A DNA stretch of 32,379 bases from Candidatus Peribacteraceae bacterium (lineage in GTDB: Bacteria; Patescibacteriota; Gracilibacteria; Peribacterales; Peribacteraceae). Positions 8,015-15,957 of this stretch are shown here, piece by piece. The notes below the pieces were generated by a model. The model did not search any database. It had not been told where the DNA came from and worked only from the letters and a program-made list of their open reading frames with translations. Made by a program: the position numbers and the translations under genes. Position 1 is the stretch's first letter. Every line of letters starts with the position of its first letter. The stretch covers positions 1 to 32,379 of the forward strand of contig JAGOTD010000009.1 of the NCBI GenBank assembly GCA_018061945.1, read 5' to 3'.

Positions 8015-8635
8015 ATGCCACAAAGCCGCTCCCCCTCAGTGCATTCAGCAGGCCTTTTTGATGACACTCTGTGGTCATTTGTCCATCATCACGATGACTT
8101 ACCGGTGTTTCAGGCTGCGTATTTGGTTGGAGCATTTTTGGCTGCACTTATCTTTAACATCGGTTTTTTCTTGGTGCTGGTGAGCATTCACGTTGTGCTC
8201 GATACGATAAAATATCGCCAGAGATTTGGTTTTAGTATTGGTAACAGCGTGCGCCATGCACTTGTCGAAAGTTTGTTTGATATCTCTCTATTTCTCGTTG
8301 CTCTGGCTCTCACATTGTATTTAAATCATTCGTATGGATTGGCTGCCATAAGCGGGATTGCTCGTACACAGCTCACACTTTTGGCAGCGATCGGCACAGT
8401 CGGTCCTAAAATGAAAATTTTGCGCGATACCGTTACGGCATCTCTGCATATTACCGGTCATTCGTTTGCAGCCGCCTCGCATGGACGCATTGTTTTGAGC
8501 AGCATGCAGCAGCTCATGCTTGCAGTGAGTGCAGTCGCTTTGGCCGCCATCATCTACACGCCTGTTGCCTACGCCACGCACGAAGTTGATCTGTGGTTTG
8601 TGCTGTATAACAATTTGGTGCCGTGGATTTTGTAA
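8015..8635 (+). CDS. Hypothetical integral membrane protein
   Basis: 206 residues from the ATG that begins MPQSRSPSVH; the open frame upstream to 7952 is promoter DNA. About four transmembrane helices are visible (about 35-63, 86-104, 110-130 and 165-183). A histidine-rich segment (FVHHHDD, about 22-28) precedes the first helix, and a GHSFAAASHGR stretch lies in the last loop. I do not recognise the family. It is monocistronic, followed by a strong inverted-repeat element shared with the convergent TsaE-HD gene. No Shine-Dalgarno sequence lies in the short leader. Confidence 0.65.
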   Translation: MPQSRSPSVHSAGLFDDTLWSFVHHHDDLPVFQAAYLVGAFLAALIFNIGFFLVLVSIHVVLDTIKYRQRFGFSIGNSVRHALVESLFDISLFLVALALTLYLNHSYGLAAISGIARTQLTLLAAIGTVGPKMKILRDTVTASLHITGHSFAAASHGRIVLSSMQQLMLAVSAVALAAIIYTPVAYATHEVDLWFVLYNNLVPWIL

Positions 8636-8651
8636 CGCGAATTACGAGGCT

Positions 8652-8704
8652 CGAATTACGAATTACGAGTTGCTCGTACTTCGAAATTCGTAATTCGTAA
8701 TTCG
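8652..8704. terminator. GAATTACGA-family hairpin between convergent genes
   Basis: Perfect 17-bp arms (8652-8668 and 8688-8704) around a 19-nt loop, built from repeats of GAATTAC and GTAATTC with a 7-bp period. It fills the gap between two convergent stop codons (8635 and 8706), so it probably acts as a bidirectional terminator. This is the longest arm in the family. Confidence 0.7.
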
Positions 8705-8705
8705 T

Positions 8706-9713
8706 TTAAACTGGAGGTGTTTCTCCAAACAATTCTGTCTCCAAGTCTTTAATTGACCGTCGCCACTGCTTGGCAAAGTCGGTCTCTTTGCCCTTGCCAT
8801 AGCGCAGAACAAAGTCATCGAAACGTTCGTCGATTGTGACGATCTCATGATGACGGACACGTTTGTCGCTGTAGGCCAAAATTTTCTGTTCGATAGTTTT
8901 TGGAGTGTGTCCGTACTTTGGCGAGCCGTGACTGATTGCTATTTGCGCGATGCCATCAAATCCTTGTTCAATCAGAAATGCTGCAACAGCTTTTTCGTGG
9001 ATATCGCCATACTTCTGTTTCAGTTCCTGCCATGTACGTCGTTGATCATCTCTGACTATGGTATTGGTCACATTCTCAGCTTTAAAATCAACAAACCGAA
9101 AGAGATCATGTAATTCACTTGCTGCACGTAGAGCTTCTTTGCGCACCGGTTGGCCGTTTTTTATCAGTGCATCTGCGCAAATCATTGCCACATTCGTCAC
9201 CTGATTCATATGATCGATAATATGCGATTGAATGCCGATCTCTGCTTTCCACTGATTGCGCAGAGCATGCGAGGGGATTTGGATATCGCGATACTCGATT
9301 GTTACGACTCGTTCATGCTCCGATTGTTCTTGTAGCCGGATAATGATGTGTGGATCGCTTTGCCACAGAGTATCACCTAGTCGCTGTGGCCATTCGATCA
9401 GCCGAATACCGGGAAATGGTGGCACATGATGGATGAAGTTCTCTGCTTCTTTATCGGATAACCGATATAAATCGATATGACTGAGAGTGTCACCATACCT
9501 GTTTTCCAGGGCAAAGGTTGGACTGGTTATAGGGTCTTGTATCCCAAGTCCGGCTGCGAGCCCCTGGGAGAAGGTTGTTTTCCCGGCTCCCATTTCGCCC
9601 TCCAGCAGGATTGTGAGAGGAAATGTATAAAGCGTTTTTGCCGTATTTTTGGCTATTACATGCGTAAAAGAGGCGGAACTGCTAGCCAATGATGCAATAT
9701 CATATATTGACAT
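8706..9713 (-). CDS. tsaE: TsaE (t6A synthesis ATPase) fused to an HD-domain phosphohydrolase
   Basis: 335 residues, about twice the usual TsaE length. Residues 1-150 are TsaE: Walker A GEMGAGKTT (39-47), SPTF (64-67) and HIDLYRL (79-85), the ATPase of the TsaBDE complex that makes N6-threonylcarbamoyladenosine at tRNA position 37. Residues 160-335 look like an HD phosphohydrolase: SHIIDHMNQVTNVA (163-176), the HD pair at 202-203, H262 and a late Asp in YSDKRVRH (283). HD proteins hydrolyse phosphomonoesters or nucleotides; the substrate here is unknown. The frame is continuous, so the fusion is real in this sequence. It is divergent from the M23 peptidase gene. tsaB and tsaD are not in the window. 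Confidence 0.85.
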   Translation of the reverse strand: MSIYDIASLASSSASFTHVIAKNTAKTLYTFPLTILLEGEMGAGKTTFSQGLAAGLGIQDPITSPTFALENRYGDTLSHIDLYRLSDKEAENFIHHVPPFPGIRLIEWPQRLGDTLWQSDPHIIIRLQEQSEHERVVTIEYRDIQIPSHALRNQWKAEIGIQSHIIDHMNQVTNVAMICADALIKNGQPVRKEALRAASELHDLFRFVDFKAENVTNTIVRDDQRRTWQELKQKYGDIHEKAVAAFLIEQGFDGIAQIAISHGSPKYGHTPKTIEQKILAYSDKRVRHHEIVTIDERFDDFVLRYGKGKETDFAKQWRRSIKDLETELFGETPPV

Positions 9714-9792
9714 TTTGTCAAAAAAGTATTATCATAGGAACAGTACACATACTCTCAGAGACACTCACAAAAATCCATACCAATTCCATACT

Positions 9793-11298
9793 ATGCCTCG
9801 CGCCTCCACCGCTTTTCGGGTTCAGTCGCTCTACAAGGTAAAACGCCCTCGGCTTTTAAAGAGTGCCAAAGACCAGATGTCGGTATTCGTTGCCGCGTTT
9901 ACGTTGGTGGCGTTTCTTGTGGGAAACATGGTGGGCCAGCAGGGCTGGTATGCTTTCTGGCGTGGAGTGATGGGAAAGGAGGAAGATACACAGATTGTCT
10001 TTACCGGAACCGTTCCACCGGTGAATTTTGTGCCGAACTATGAATGTTGGGCCAAGTATGGCGGGGGAGGAAAGGGGTCAACATACAATCTTATTCCCCA
10101 GCAGTGTCTTATCCCGATTCCAACGTACGACCCGCTCGCTCTCAAGGGAGCTGATCCGATGAAGAATCCGGTCAAGCGTATCTATAGTATTGGCAATCTC
10201 GGTACCTATGAAACCGGCGATGATCATGCGGGCAGTCATACAGGCATGGATATTGCCGTTCCGCTTGGTACACCTATTAACGCCATCGCCAACGGTATTG
10301 TCGAGCTCTCTGTCTTGCAGGAAGTTGGCTTTGGACACCATGTCATGATTCGTCATCCAAACGTGCCGGATCCAGAAAATCCGGGCAAAACGACAACGGT
10401 GTTTAGCATCTATGCGCACATGTCCGATGTGATTGTCTCCAAAGGTCAGATCGTGTCCAAGGGTCAGCAGATTGGTACCAGCGGCCAGACAGGTTTTGCA
10501 TCCGGCCCACACTTGCACTTCCAGATAGATAAAGACTTTAAAGTAGATGCTGCCAAGGGTATGTATCATCCGTATTGGGTTTTTACGAGCAAAGAGGCAG
10601 CGGATGCCAAAATGTCTTTTACCGAGGCGATCGATGCAGGTTTACACAAGGAGCGCGGCGATTTGTACACCATCAGTCCTATGCTCTTCGTGCAGCAATA
10701 CAAAACCTATACATCGCCGACGATGGTGGCTCAGCAGACATTGCAGCAGGCAGACAAGGCTGCGTCGTCTTCCAGTAGTCCGTCGAAGTACCTGACAGTC
10801 TCACAGCGTATTAAGCAGGTGCAGGATGCTCGTGTCAAAGCGCGTCTTGCCAAGGCGACCGTATCGACAATTACAAAAGTTGCCTACGCGGTGACAGATC
10901 CTGCCCCAGTCGTAATTCCTTCGAGTTCGTCTGCTTCTAGTGCTGCATCGTCGGTAGCTCCTACACCCGTAGTACCGGTTGATCGTACCAAAAGTCAGGT
11001 TGATCATATCGAAATCCGTATGCCAGAAAGCACGTACGGTAATAAATGGATAACAGGAAAAGTCGTTGCCTACAATAAAGAAGGCGATGAAATTACCTCT
11101 CCGTTCTTTACGGGCACATTGTACCTCTCTACAAGCTTTGGTGAAGCCAAGTTCATTCCGCCAACACTCACAATGGGAAGCTTTGCCGGCCGCGATGCTG
11201 CTGTGTTCAATATGCTTGGCACCGGCCCCAAAACTGTCATTGTGAAAGTGAACGGTCAATTCACTACCGAAAGCCAGGCGCTGACGTACAAGAAATAA
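9793..11298 (+). CDS. Membrane-anchored M23 (LytM-type) metallopeptidase
   Basis: 501 residues. A basic N-terminus is followed by one transmembrane helix (about 30-50), leaving the rest outside. The M23 domain (about 125-260) has the zinc ligands H149 and D153 in HTGMD, the catalytic-type H209 in YAHM, and H242 in GPHLHF, so it looks active. The family cuts peptide cross-links in peptidoglycan. An Ala/Ser-rich linker (about 360-450, with runs such as SSSSPS and SSSSASSA) leads to a C-terminal beta-rich domain of about 90 residues, perhaps Ig-like. The start is the ATG beginning MPRAST; the open frame upstream overlaps the divergent tsaE gene and is not coding. The extracellular domain suggests a role in wall remodelling. 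Confidence 0.9.
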   Translation: MPRASTAFRVQSLYKVKRPRLLKSAKDQMSVFVAAFTLVAFLVGNMVGQQGWYAFWRGVMGKEEDTQIVFTGTVPPVNFVPNYECWAKYGGGGKGSTYNLIPQQCLIPIPTYDPLALKGADPMKNPVKRIYSIGNLGTYETGDDHAGSHTGMDIAVPLGTPINAIANGIVELSVLQEVGFGHHVMIRHPNVPDPENPGKTTTVFSIYAHMSDVIVSKGQIVSKGQQIGTSGQTGFASGPHLHFQIDKDFKVDAAKGMYHPYWVFTSKEAADAKMSFTEAIDAGLHKERGDLYTISPMLFVQQYKTYTSPTMVAQQTLQQADKAASSSSSPSKYLTVSQRIKQVQDARVKARLAKATVSTITKVAYAVTDPAPVVIPSSSSASSAASSVAPTPVVPVDRTKSQVDHIEIRMPESTYGNKWITGKVVAYNKEGDEITSPFFTGTLYLSTSFGEAKFIPPTLTMGSFAGRDAAVFNMLGTGPKTVIVKVNGQFTTESQALTYKK

Positions 11299-11308
11299 TA
11301 TCATTTTC

Positions 11309-11363
11309 GTAGCGCAGGTTCCGTAACCTGCGCAGTTCGGTGAGGTTACGGAACCTCACCTAC
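11309..11363. repeat. BIME-like pair of GTAG hairpins
   Basis: Two mirror-image units face each other. The left unit is GTAG, then CGCAGGTT-CCGT-AACCTGCG. The right unit, read on the minus strand, is GTAG, then GTGAGGTT-CCGT-AACCTCAC. This is the layout of REP sequences paired into a bacterial interspersed mosaic element. It sits between convergent genes, so it can also serve as a terminator. The minus-strand GTAG supplies the TAG stop of the WecA-like gene. Confidence 0.8.
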
Positions 11364-12385
11364 GAGATATGTTTCTTCTTGTCTGCATACCGATGAATGC
11401 CGATCATCAGCAGAATCAAGACGACAATTTCTATTGCTTTGCCGGCAGTCGATAGAAACAGCGCAGTCGTCCCAAAAATGGCACTGATAGCAGCAGTAAA
11501 TAGTACAACCTGGCGCTGTGACCAGCCCTTTTCCAGCAGCAAATGATGCAGGTGATCGCGACCGCCCTTAAACGGAGACGATCCGCGATGCATGCGGCGC
11601 AGTACAACAAAGACCGCGTCGATCAGCGGAATACCGAGCACGAGAAAGGCGGTTGCCACTTTACCGCCTTGGTAAATACCGATGAGTCCAAGCATCAATC
11701 CAAAAAACATCGAGCCACTGTCACCCATCAGTACTTTGGCCGGCGGAAAATCGAACGCCGCTGCAGCCAGCGCAATTGCCGCGAGTGTAAAACACAGCAG
11801 CGCAATATCGGGTTGATGCGCGCGAAACAATGTCAGGCAGCCAAGTAGTAAAAAGCCGATGGTTGACAGTAAGCTCACTTGCCCGGGAATGCCGTCGAAC
11901 CAGTTGAGAGCGTTGATAGTCAGCATCAGCCAGATAACGGTAAAAATACCGCTGAGTACTGGCAGAGTTCCAAGCTGTGGAATCGTGATGAGAAAACTGT
12001 CGAGTTTGATGTAGCCACCAAGCGGACCGGTAATGGTATAGATGCGCGATCCGGCAACGAAAATAAGAAAGGCAATCAGCACTTGTACGCTCAAGCGAAA
12101 TGAAAACGGAAGAGGGGAGCGATCATCGATAAACGCCACAATGCCAAGCAGAAGAATAGCGGCAATAACACCCTGTTCTTGTGCACCAACCGAAAAAATC
12201 ATGGGATACAAAACCAAAAAACTCACCATGCTCAGTAGTCCGGTAGGGTAGGGGATGGGGGCTCTGTTCAGCCCATAGCGGTGTGGAAAATCGAGCAGAC
12301 CAATACGCGGAAAAATCTTGAGTGCAGCGAGGTGTGCAAGTAGATTGATGGAGAAAGCCGCGAGGGGAAGGATGAGGGGATTCAA
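11360..12385 (-). CDS. WecA/MraY-family polyprenyl-phosphate sugar-1-phosphate transferase
   Basis: 341 residues, about ten transmembrane helices. Family motifs are clear: DFPHRYGLNRAPIPYP after helix 1, the Asp pair in FIDDRSPLP (87-88), NALNWFDGIPG (about 158-168), KVLMGDSGSMFFG, and the GRDHLHHLL loop seen in WecA/TagO-type enzymes. It should transfer a sugar-1-phosphate from a UDP-sugar to undecaprenyl phosphate, the first step of a surface glycan; the sugar is unknown. A separate MraY is present, so this one is not the peptidoglycan enzyme. No ATG is suitably placed: the start taken is TTG at 12385, and the frame stays open upstream through a duplicated 33-bp repeat. The exact start is therefore uncertain. 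Confidence 0.85.
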   Translation of the reverse strand: MNPLILPLAAFSINLLAHLAALKIFPRIGLLDFPHRYGLNRAPIPYPTGLLSMVSFLVLYPMIFSVGAQEQGVIAAILLLGIVAFIDDRSPLPFSFRLSVQVLIAFLIFVAGSRIYTITGPLGGYIKLDSFLITIPQLGTLPVLSGIFTVIWLMLTINALNWFDGIPGQVSLLSTIGFLLLGCLTLFRAHQPDIALLCFTLAAIALAAAAFDFPPAKVLMGDSGSMFFGLMLGLIGIYQGGKVATAFLVLGIPLIDAVFVVLRRMHRGSSPFKGGRDHLHHLLLEKGWSQRQVVLFTAAISAIFGTTALFLSTAGKAIEIVVLILLMIGIHRYADKKKHIS

Positions 12386-12393
12386 GAGAAAAA

Positions 12394-12426
12394 GAGGAAC
12401 CAGAAGAACCAGACGATGCAGAGGAT
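12394..12426. repeat. 33-bp exact repeat, 9-bp phased (copy 1)
   Basis: Identical over 33 nt to 21167-21199. Internally it is built from 9-bp units of the form ACCAGANGA. It lies directly upstream of the WecA-like start. Confidence 0.85.
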
Positions 12427-12527
12427 ACAGAAGCTTAGTTAGAAGCGGAACGGGAAGATTGGGTTCAGCTCGGTTATTGCATGTAATTAGGATATTCTAC
12501 GTTCCACGGTCTCCGTTCTACATTCTT

Positions 12528-12875
12528 ATGTTAGTGATCGGTTACATCGGCCCAAAACTTCCTGGTGATTTGCGTAAGACATGGAATGCACTTTTTTCTG
12601 AGAGGAAGATTGATGCGTTTTTCGATTTTTATCGTACGAGAAAAGATGATTTGCCACTGCGTTTGAGTGAAATGTTTTTGCTTGAGCGGCGGGGATACAT
12701 CGTCGATCCGCAATTTTCGACGGAGATTATCGCGCTCCTGGATCGACTCGATTGCTCTGCTCAGACATCAGGAAAAGTCGATACGGTGGTGAATGAGGGT
12801 GGGGTGCTGATTGGTTATTGTATCGATTCTGATGATTCTTCGATAGCTGAGCGCATGCAATGGTGGTTTTCATAA
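12528..12875 (+). CDS. Small hypothetical protein upstream of pgk
   Basis: 115 residues from the ATG that begins MLVIGYIGPK; the open frame back to 12318 is antisense to the WecA-like gene and looks noncoding (Arg-rich). A short hydrophobic start is followed by a soluble part with mixed charges, including FFDFYRTRKDD and LLERRGYIVDP. I do not recognise a family. It lies 66 nt upstream of pgk on the same strand and could be cotranscribed, but the phased repeat and a -10-like hexamer between them suggest pgk has its own promoter. Confidence 0.5.
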   Translation: MLVIGYIGPKLPGDLRKTWNALFSERKIDAFFDFYRTRKDDLPLRLSEMFLLERRGYIVDPQFSTEIIALLDRLDCSAQTSGKVDTVVNEGGVLIGYCIDSDDSSIAERMQWWFS

Positions 12876-12890
12876 TCATACAATCCTTTG

Positions 12891-12926
12891 TTTCCTCTGA
12901 GTCATTTGAGTCCTCTGAGTCCTTTG
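12891..12926 (+). repeat. 9-bp phased array upstream of pgk
   Basis: Four 9-bp units of the form AGTCCTCTG/AGTCCTTTG. It ends 1 nt before the -10-like TAGTAT of pgk, and TTGAGT within it could serve as a weak -35 (16-nt spacing). Nearly the same array, same orientation relative to the gene, lies upstream of gap at 26943-26969. Confidence 0.8.
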
Positions 12927-12927
12927 C

Positions 12928-12933
12928 TAGTAT
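12928..12933 (+). promoter_or_regulatory. -10 element of predicted near-leaderless pgk promoter
   Basis: TAGTAT, 8 nt before the pgk ATG. There is no Shine-Dalgarno sequence between them. Confidence 0.45.
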
Positions 12934-12941
12934 GCACTCAT

Positions 12942-14135
12942 ATGACTACCTACCGCACTCTCGACAAAGCTGATCTTAAGGGCAAGCGCGTGCTGCTTCG
13001 GGCTGGGTTCGATGTGTCGGTGGAAGATGGAAAAGTGACGGATGCCACGCGTATCGAGGCGATACAGAAAACCATGAAGTACATTATCGATAGTGGCGCG
13101 CTTCTCATCATTATGGCCCATCAGGGACGGCCAAAAGATGCACCAGATCCGATATTTAGCCAGAAACCGTTAGTGCCAGTTCTTAAGACCTTACTTGGTA
13201 CCACTGTGCATTTTGCCTCCGATTGTATCGGATCAGACGCAGAAAGCGTGATTGCCAAAGCCAAAGCCGGCGAAGTGGTCTTACTGGAAAATCTGCGTTT
13301 TCATCCGGAGGAAAAAAAGAACGATCCGGAGTTTGCCAAAAAATTAGCGGCACTGGCCGATATTTATGTAAACGATGCATTCACCAATTGTCATCGCGCG
13401 CATGCCAGCATGGTGGGCGTTGCAAAGCTGCTTCCGGCCTATATGGGCTTTAATTTAGAGCAAGAAGTGATGCACTTAAGCAAAGTACTGGATGCACCGA
13501 AGCACCCGCTTACACTCATCATTAGCGGCGCAAAAATGGAGACGAAAGTTCCGGTCATCGAAAAATTCCTGCATCTGGGCGATAACATTTTACTTGGTGG
13601 CTGCATTGCCAATACGTTCATAGCTGCACGCGGATTTGCAGTCGGGAAATCAAAATACGAGGCTGAGGCATTGCCGCAAGCGCAAGGATTTTTGACCGAC
13701 AGCCAGAAAGAGGGGAGTGCGAAGATCCATGTGCCAACGGATGTAATTGTCGCAGCAGAACTTTCGGAAACGGCGCAGGGATCGAATGTATCAACCGAAC
13801 ATATAGAAGGGGATTTGAGCATCTTCGATATCGGAACCGAGAGTGCCAAGCAGTACGCCGATATCATCGAAAAATCCAGCATGATCATTTGGAATGGCCC
13901 AATTGGCGTGTACGAATTCAAGAACTTTTCAGCTGCGTCCAAAGTAATCGCGCAGGCAATCGCACGCGCAACGGCAAAAGGCGCGATGTCCATTATCGGC
14001 GGCGGAGATACGATCGACTTTCATATGCGTTACAATTTGCCGCTCGCATATACATTTGTGAGCATGGGTGGCGGCGCAATGCTCGAATTCCTCGCTGGTG
14101 AAAAGTTTGAGTCGCTCGCCGTGCTTGAAGGGTAG
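12942..14135 (+). CDS. pgk: Phosphoglycerate kinase
   Basis: 397 residues, full length. It interconverts 1,3-bisphosphoglycerate plus ADP with 3-phosphoglycerate plus ATP. Conserved parts include R37, the AHQGRPK loop (H60, R63), NLRFHPEE, NDAFTNCHRAHAS, GAKMETKVPVI, WNGPIGVYE and GGGDTIDF, and the C-terminal GGGAMLEFLAGE. The start is the ATG beginning MTTYRTLDKADLKGKRVLLR; upstream codons are repeat DNA. One oddity: the usual R-x-D-F/L-N-V-P segment reads RAGFDVSV, so the 3-phosphoglycerate-binding Asp and Asn positions are Gly and Asp. The other substrate-binding residues are present, so the enzyme is probably active. With gap and fbp nearby it supports glycolysis or gluconeogenesis. Confidence 0.97.
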   Translation: MTTYRTLDKADLKGKRVLLRAGFDVSVEDGKVTDATRIEAIQKTMKYIIDSGALLIIMAHQGRPKDAPDPIFSQKPLVPVLKTLLGTTVHFASDCIGSDAESVIAKAKAGEVVLLENLRFHPEEKKNDPEFAKKLAALADIYVNDAFTNCHRAHASMVGVAKLLPAYMGFNLEQEVMHLSKVLDAPKHPLTLIISGAKMETKVPVIEKFLHLGDNILLGGCIANTFIAARGFAVGKSKYEAEALPQAQGFLTDSQKEGSAKIHVPTDVIVAAELSETAQGSNVSTEHIEGDLSIFDIGTESAKQYADIIEKSSMIIWNGPIGVYEFKNFSAASKVIAQAIARATAKGAMSIIGGGDTIDFHMRYNLPLAYTFVSMGGGAMLEFLAGEKFESLAVLEG

Positions 14136-14139
14136 ATAA

Positions 14140-14188
14140 GAATTACGAAGAGCGAATTGCGATTATGAGAGACTAGAAGTCGTAATTC
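14140..14188. repeat. GAATTACGA-family inverted repeat after pgk
   Basis: GAATTACGA (14140-14148) and TCGTAATTC (14180-14188) form 9-bp arms with a 31-nt loop, starting 5 nt after the pgk stop. Degenerate copies continue to about 14211. A terminator role is inferred from position. Confidence 0.65.
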
Positions 14189-14319
14189 GAGATTCGTGAT
14201 TCGTACTTCGATCATGATACAGTCAATCGATTCAATTCAATCCGCTGCTCAAAGGTCTCATCAGAATACTGCCTACTTTTTTGCAATGTATCTCGCTATC
14301 GCATCGCATCGGTCTGCGT

Positions 14320-14325
14320 CATAAT
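14320..14325 (+). promoter_or_regulatory. -10 element of predicted near-leaderless promoter
   Basis: CATAAT, 8 nt before the ATG at 14334. No Shine-Dalgarno sequence is present. Confidence 0.4.
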
Positions 14326-14333
14326 GCACAGTG

Positions 14334-15929
14334 ATGACCGATCAGCACGACATTACTGTCTTTGTTTTTGATGCTCAGATGAGCCTCAAAGATTTGGGCT
14401 TGTCTGTGCGCCAAACAAAGGGTTCGTGCATGGTGGTTTTGCCACCCGAGGGCATAGAATCTGTCAAAGACGATGTCATGCGCGCGTGGCTCAAAGAACT
14501 GCGGTCCCTGCATCGCGATCGCACGCTTATTTTGGCCTGTAAAAATAAGCACATCGCCAACATCGCCCGGCGCGAGCATTGGCAGATTGCATCTACTTTG
14601 CGCCAATTACGTTTACTGATCGGCAAGCATCCGCAGTATGCCGAGGCGCTGCGCACATTCAGCCCTAGTTCGTGGCGCCAGCAAATTCGCACACGTCTGC
14701 AGTTTATCGGCTTATTGTCGCTGCCGAAGCTTCGTATTTGGGTTATTTTTGCTTCCAGCATTTTGGTTTTTCTGTTCGCATTTTTCAAGCTTTTGCCATC
14801 GTGTGTCATTCAAATCTGGCCGAACCAGAACTCGGTCAATTACACGACCAATGTCTTTTTGGTGTCGTCGGGAGCGACTGTCACAGTGCCGGTGAATCGC
14901 ATTCATAATCTGCCCCTGCGTCCGCTTACCGTGACAGTTGAAAGAACTCTGACATTTGATCAAGTCGGCAAAAATTTTACCGGCACAGCCTCGCAGGTGG
15001 ATTTGACAGTGTATAACGATGGTGACGAAAAATTTTCGCTACGCAAAGGAACACGTTTCAGTAACCAGGCCGGCATGATTTTTCGCTTAAAATATGATCT
15101 TATTCTGGAGGCGCGCACCAAGCAGGTAGCGAGAGCGACAGCGGCGCCTGTGGATTTGTATGGTGAAATAATCGGGGTGCGCGGCAATGTACCGGCAGGT
15201 CTTAAATGGGATGTATCTGCGCTTCCCGAGAACGAACGCGCCATCATTTATGCGCGTAACGAGAAGGCAGGTTACGGCGGCACGACGTCGTATGCGAACA
15301 TCGTCAAAAAAGAGGATATCGATATCGCACGTAAAAAGCTGGAACAGGAATTATTGGCATCGGCCAAGCAGATGGTGGAAGACCAGCGCAACGAGTACAA
15401 CGACATGAATCATAGTTCGCTCGTGCAGCTGAACTACGATGATCTGACGAAGATCGAATACAAGAATTTCAATTTATCCGAGTCATTCATCGGTCAGAAC
15501 GTCTCGTCCATTCCGGTGCAGGGGACTATCGCCTACACCGTTTTACTGTATGACGATTCGCAGCTGCTGAAAATGCTGCGTAGCGAAATTGAAGGCCATG
15601 TGAGTACGGATAAAGTCTTAGTGGAGAGTTCGTTTTCTAAGTCCAATGTTGACATTCGCATCGTTCCGCCGTGGGATGATGATTTTAAGTGGGTAAAGAT
15701 AACTGCCGACCTCAACTACGCCGAAAAATTCGTCTTAGGCTCCCTTACCCCAGCCGGGGCAACGTTTGGAAAGAACCTGCGCGACAGTGCGGCAGGGAAG
15801 AGTGTCTCCGATGCAAAGCGCATCATCAATAACCTGCCCGAAGTATCCAAAGTAGAAATAAAGTTGTGGCCACCATGGGCAACGGCACTGCCGACTATTC
15901 CGAACAATATCGCGATTGTCGATATGTAG
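14334..15929 (+). CDS. Single-pass membrane protein with baseplate-J-like exterior domain
   Basis: 531 residues (a GTG at 14331 adds one more). Residues 1-130 are cytoplasmic and basic, with no motif I recognise. One transmembrane helix spans about 134-156. The exterior part (160-531) starts with a beta-rich segment and continues with repeated TVPV, TVTVERTL and GTASQVDLTVYN stretches. This resembles the baseplate-J-like proteins often annotated in CPR genomes. That assignment is from overall look only and does not imply a phage. A helical segment with many Glu/Gln/Arg residues (about 325-365) may be a coiled coil. A good hairpin terminator follows at 15940. Confidence 0.6.
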   Translation: MTDQHDITVFVFDAQMSLKDLGLSVRQTKGSCMVVLPPEGIESVKDDVMRAWLKELRSLHRDRTLILACKNKHIANIARREHWQIASTLRQLRLLIGKHPQYAEALRTFSPSSWRQQIRTRLQFIGLLSLPKLRIWVIFASSILVFLFAFFKLLPSCVIQIWPNQNSVNYTTNVFLVSSGATVTVPVNRIHNLPLRPLTVTVERTLTFDQVGKNFTGTASQVDLTVYNDGDEKFSLRKGTRFSNQAGMIFRLKYDLILEARTKQVARATAAPVDLYGEIIGVRGNVPAGLKWDVSALPENERAIIYARNEKAGYGGTTSYANIVKKEDIDIARKKLEQELLASAKQMVEDQRNEYNDMNHSSLVQLNYDDLTKIEYKNFNLSESFIGQNVSSIPVQGTIAYTVLLYDDSQLLKMLRSEIEGHVSTDKVLVESSFSKSNVDIRIVPPWDDDFKWVKITADLNYAEKFVLGSLTPAGATFGKNLRDSAAGKSVSDAKRIINNLPEVSKVEIKLWPPWATALPTIPNNIAIVDM

Positions 15930-15939
15930 TCTCGATCAT

Positions 15940-15957
15940 CCACTCTTTCGAGAGTGG
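15940..15957 (+). terminator. UUCG-loop terminator
   Basis: CCACTCT-TTCG-AGAGTGG, a 7-bp stem with a UUCG tetraloop, followed by the T-rich TCTATTTAATT. It begins 11 nt after the stop of the baseplate-J-like gene. Confidence 0.8.

Noticed and set aside
9649..9792. N-terminal extension of the M23 peptidase
   Set aside because: It is antisense to the tsaE start and crosses the divergent promoter region; the basic-plus-TM start at 9793 fits a membrane anchor.
12888..12941. Extended N-terminus of PGK
   Set aside because: These codons are the 9-bp repeat; PGK homology starts at 12942.
14334..15929. Prophage because of the baseplate-J-like protein
   Set aside because: No other phage-type gene is nearby and the protein has an N-terminal cytoplasmic domain and a TM helix.
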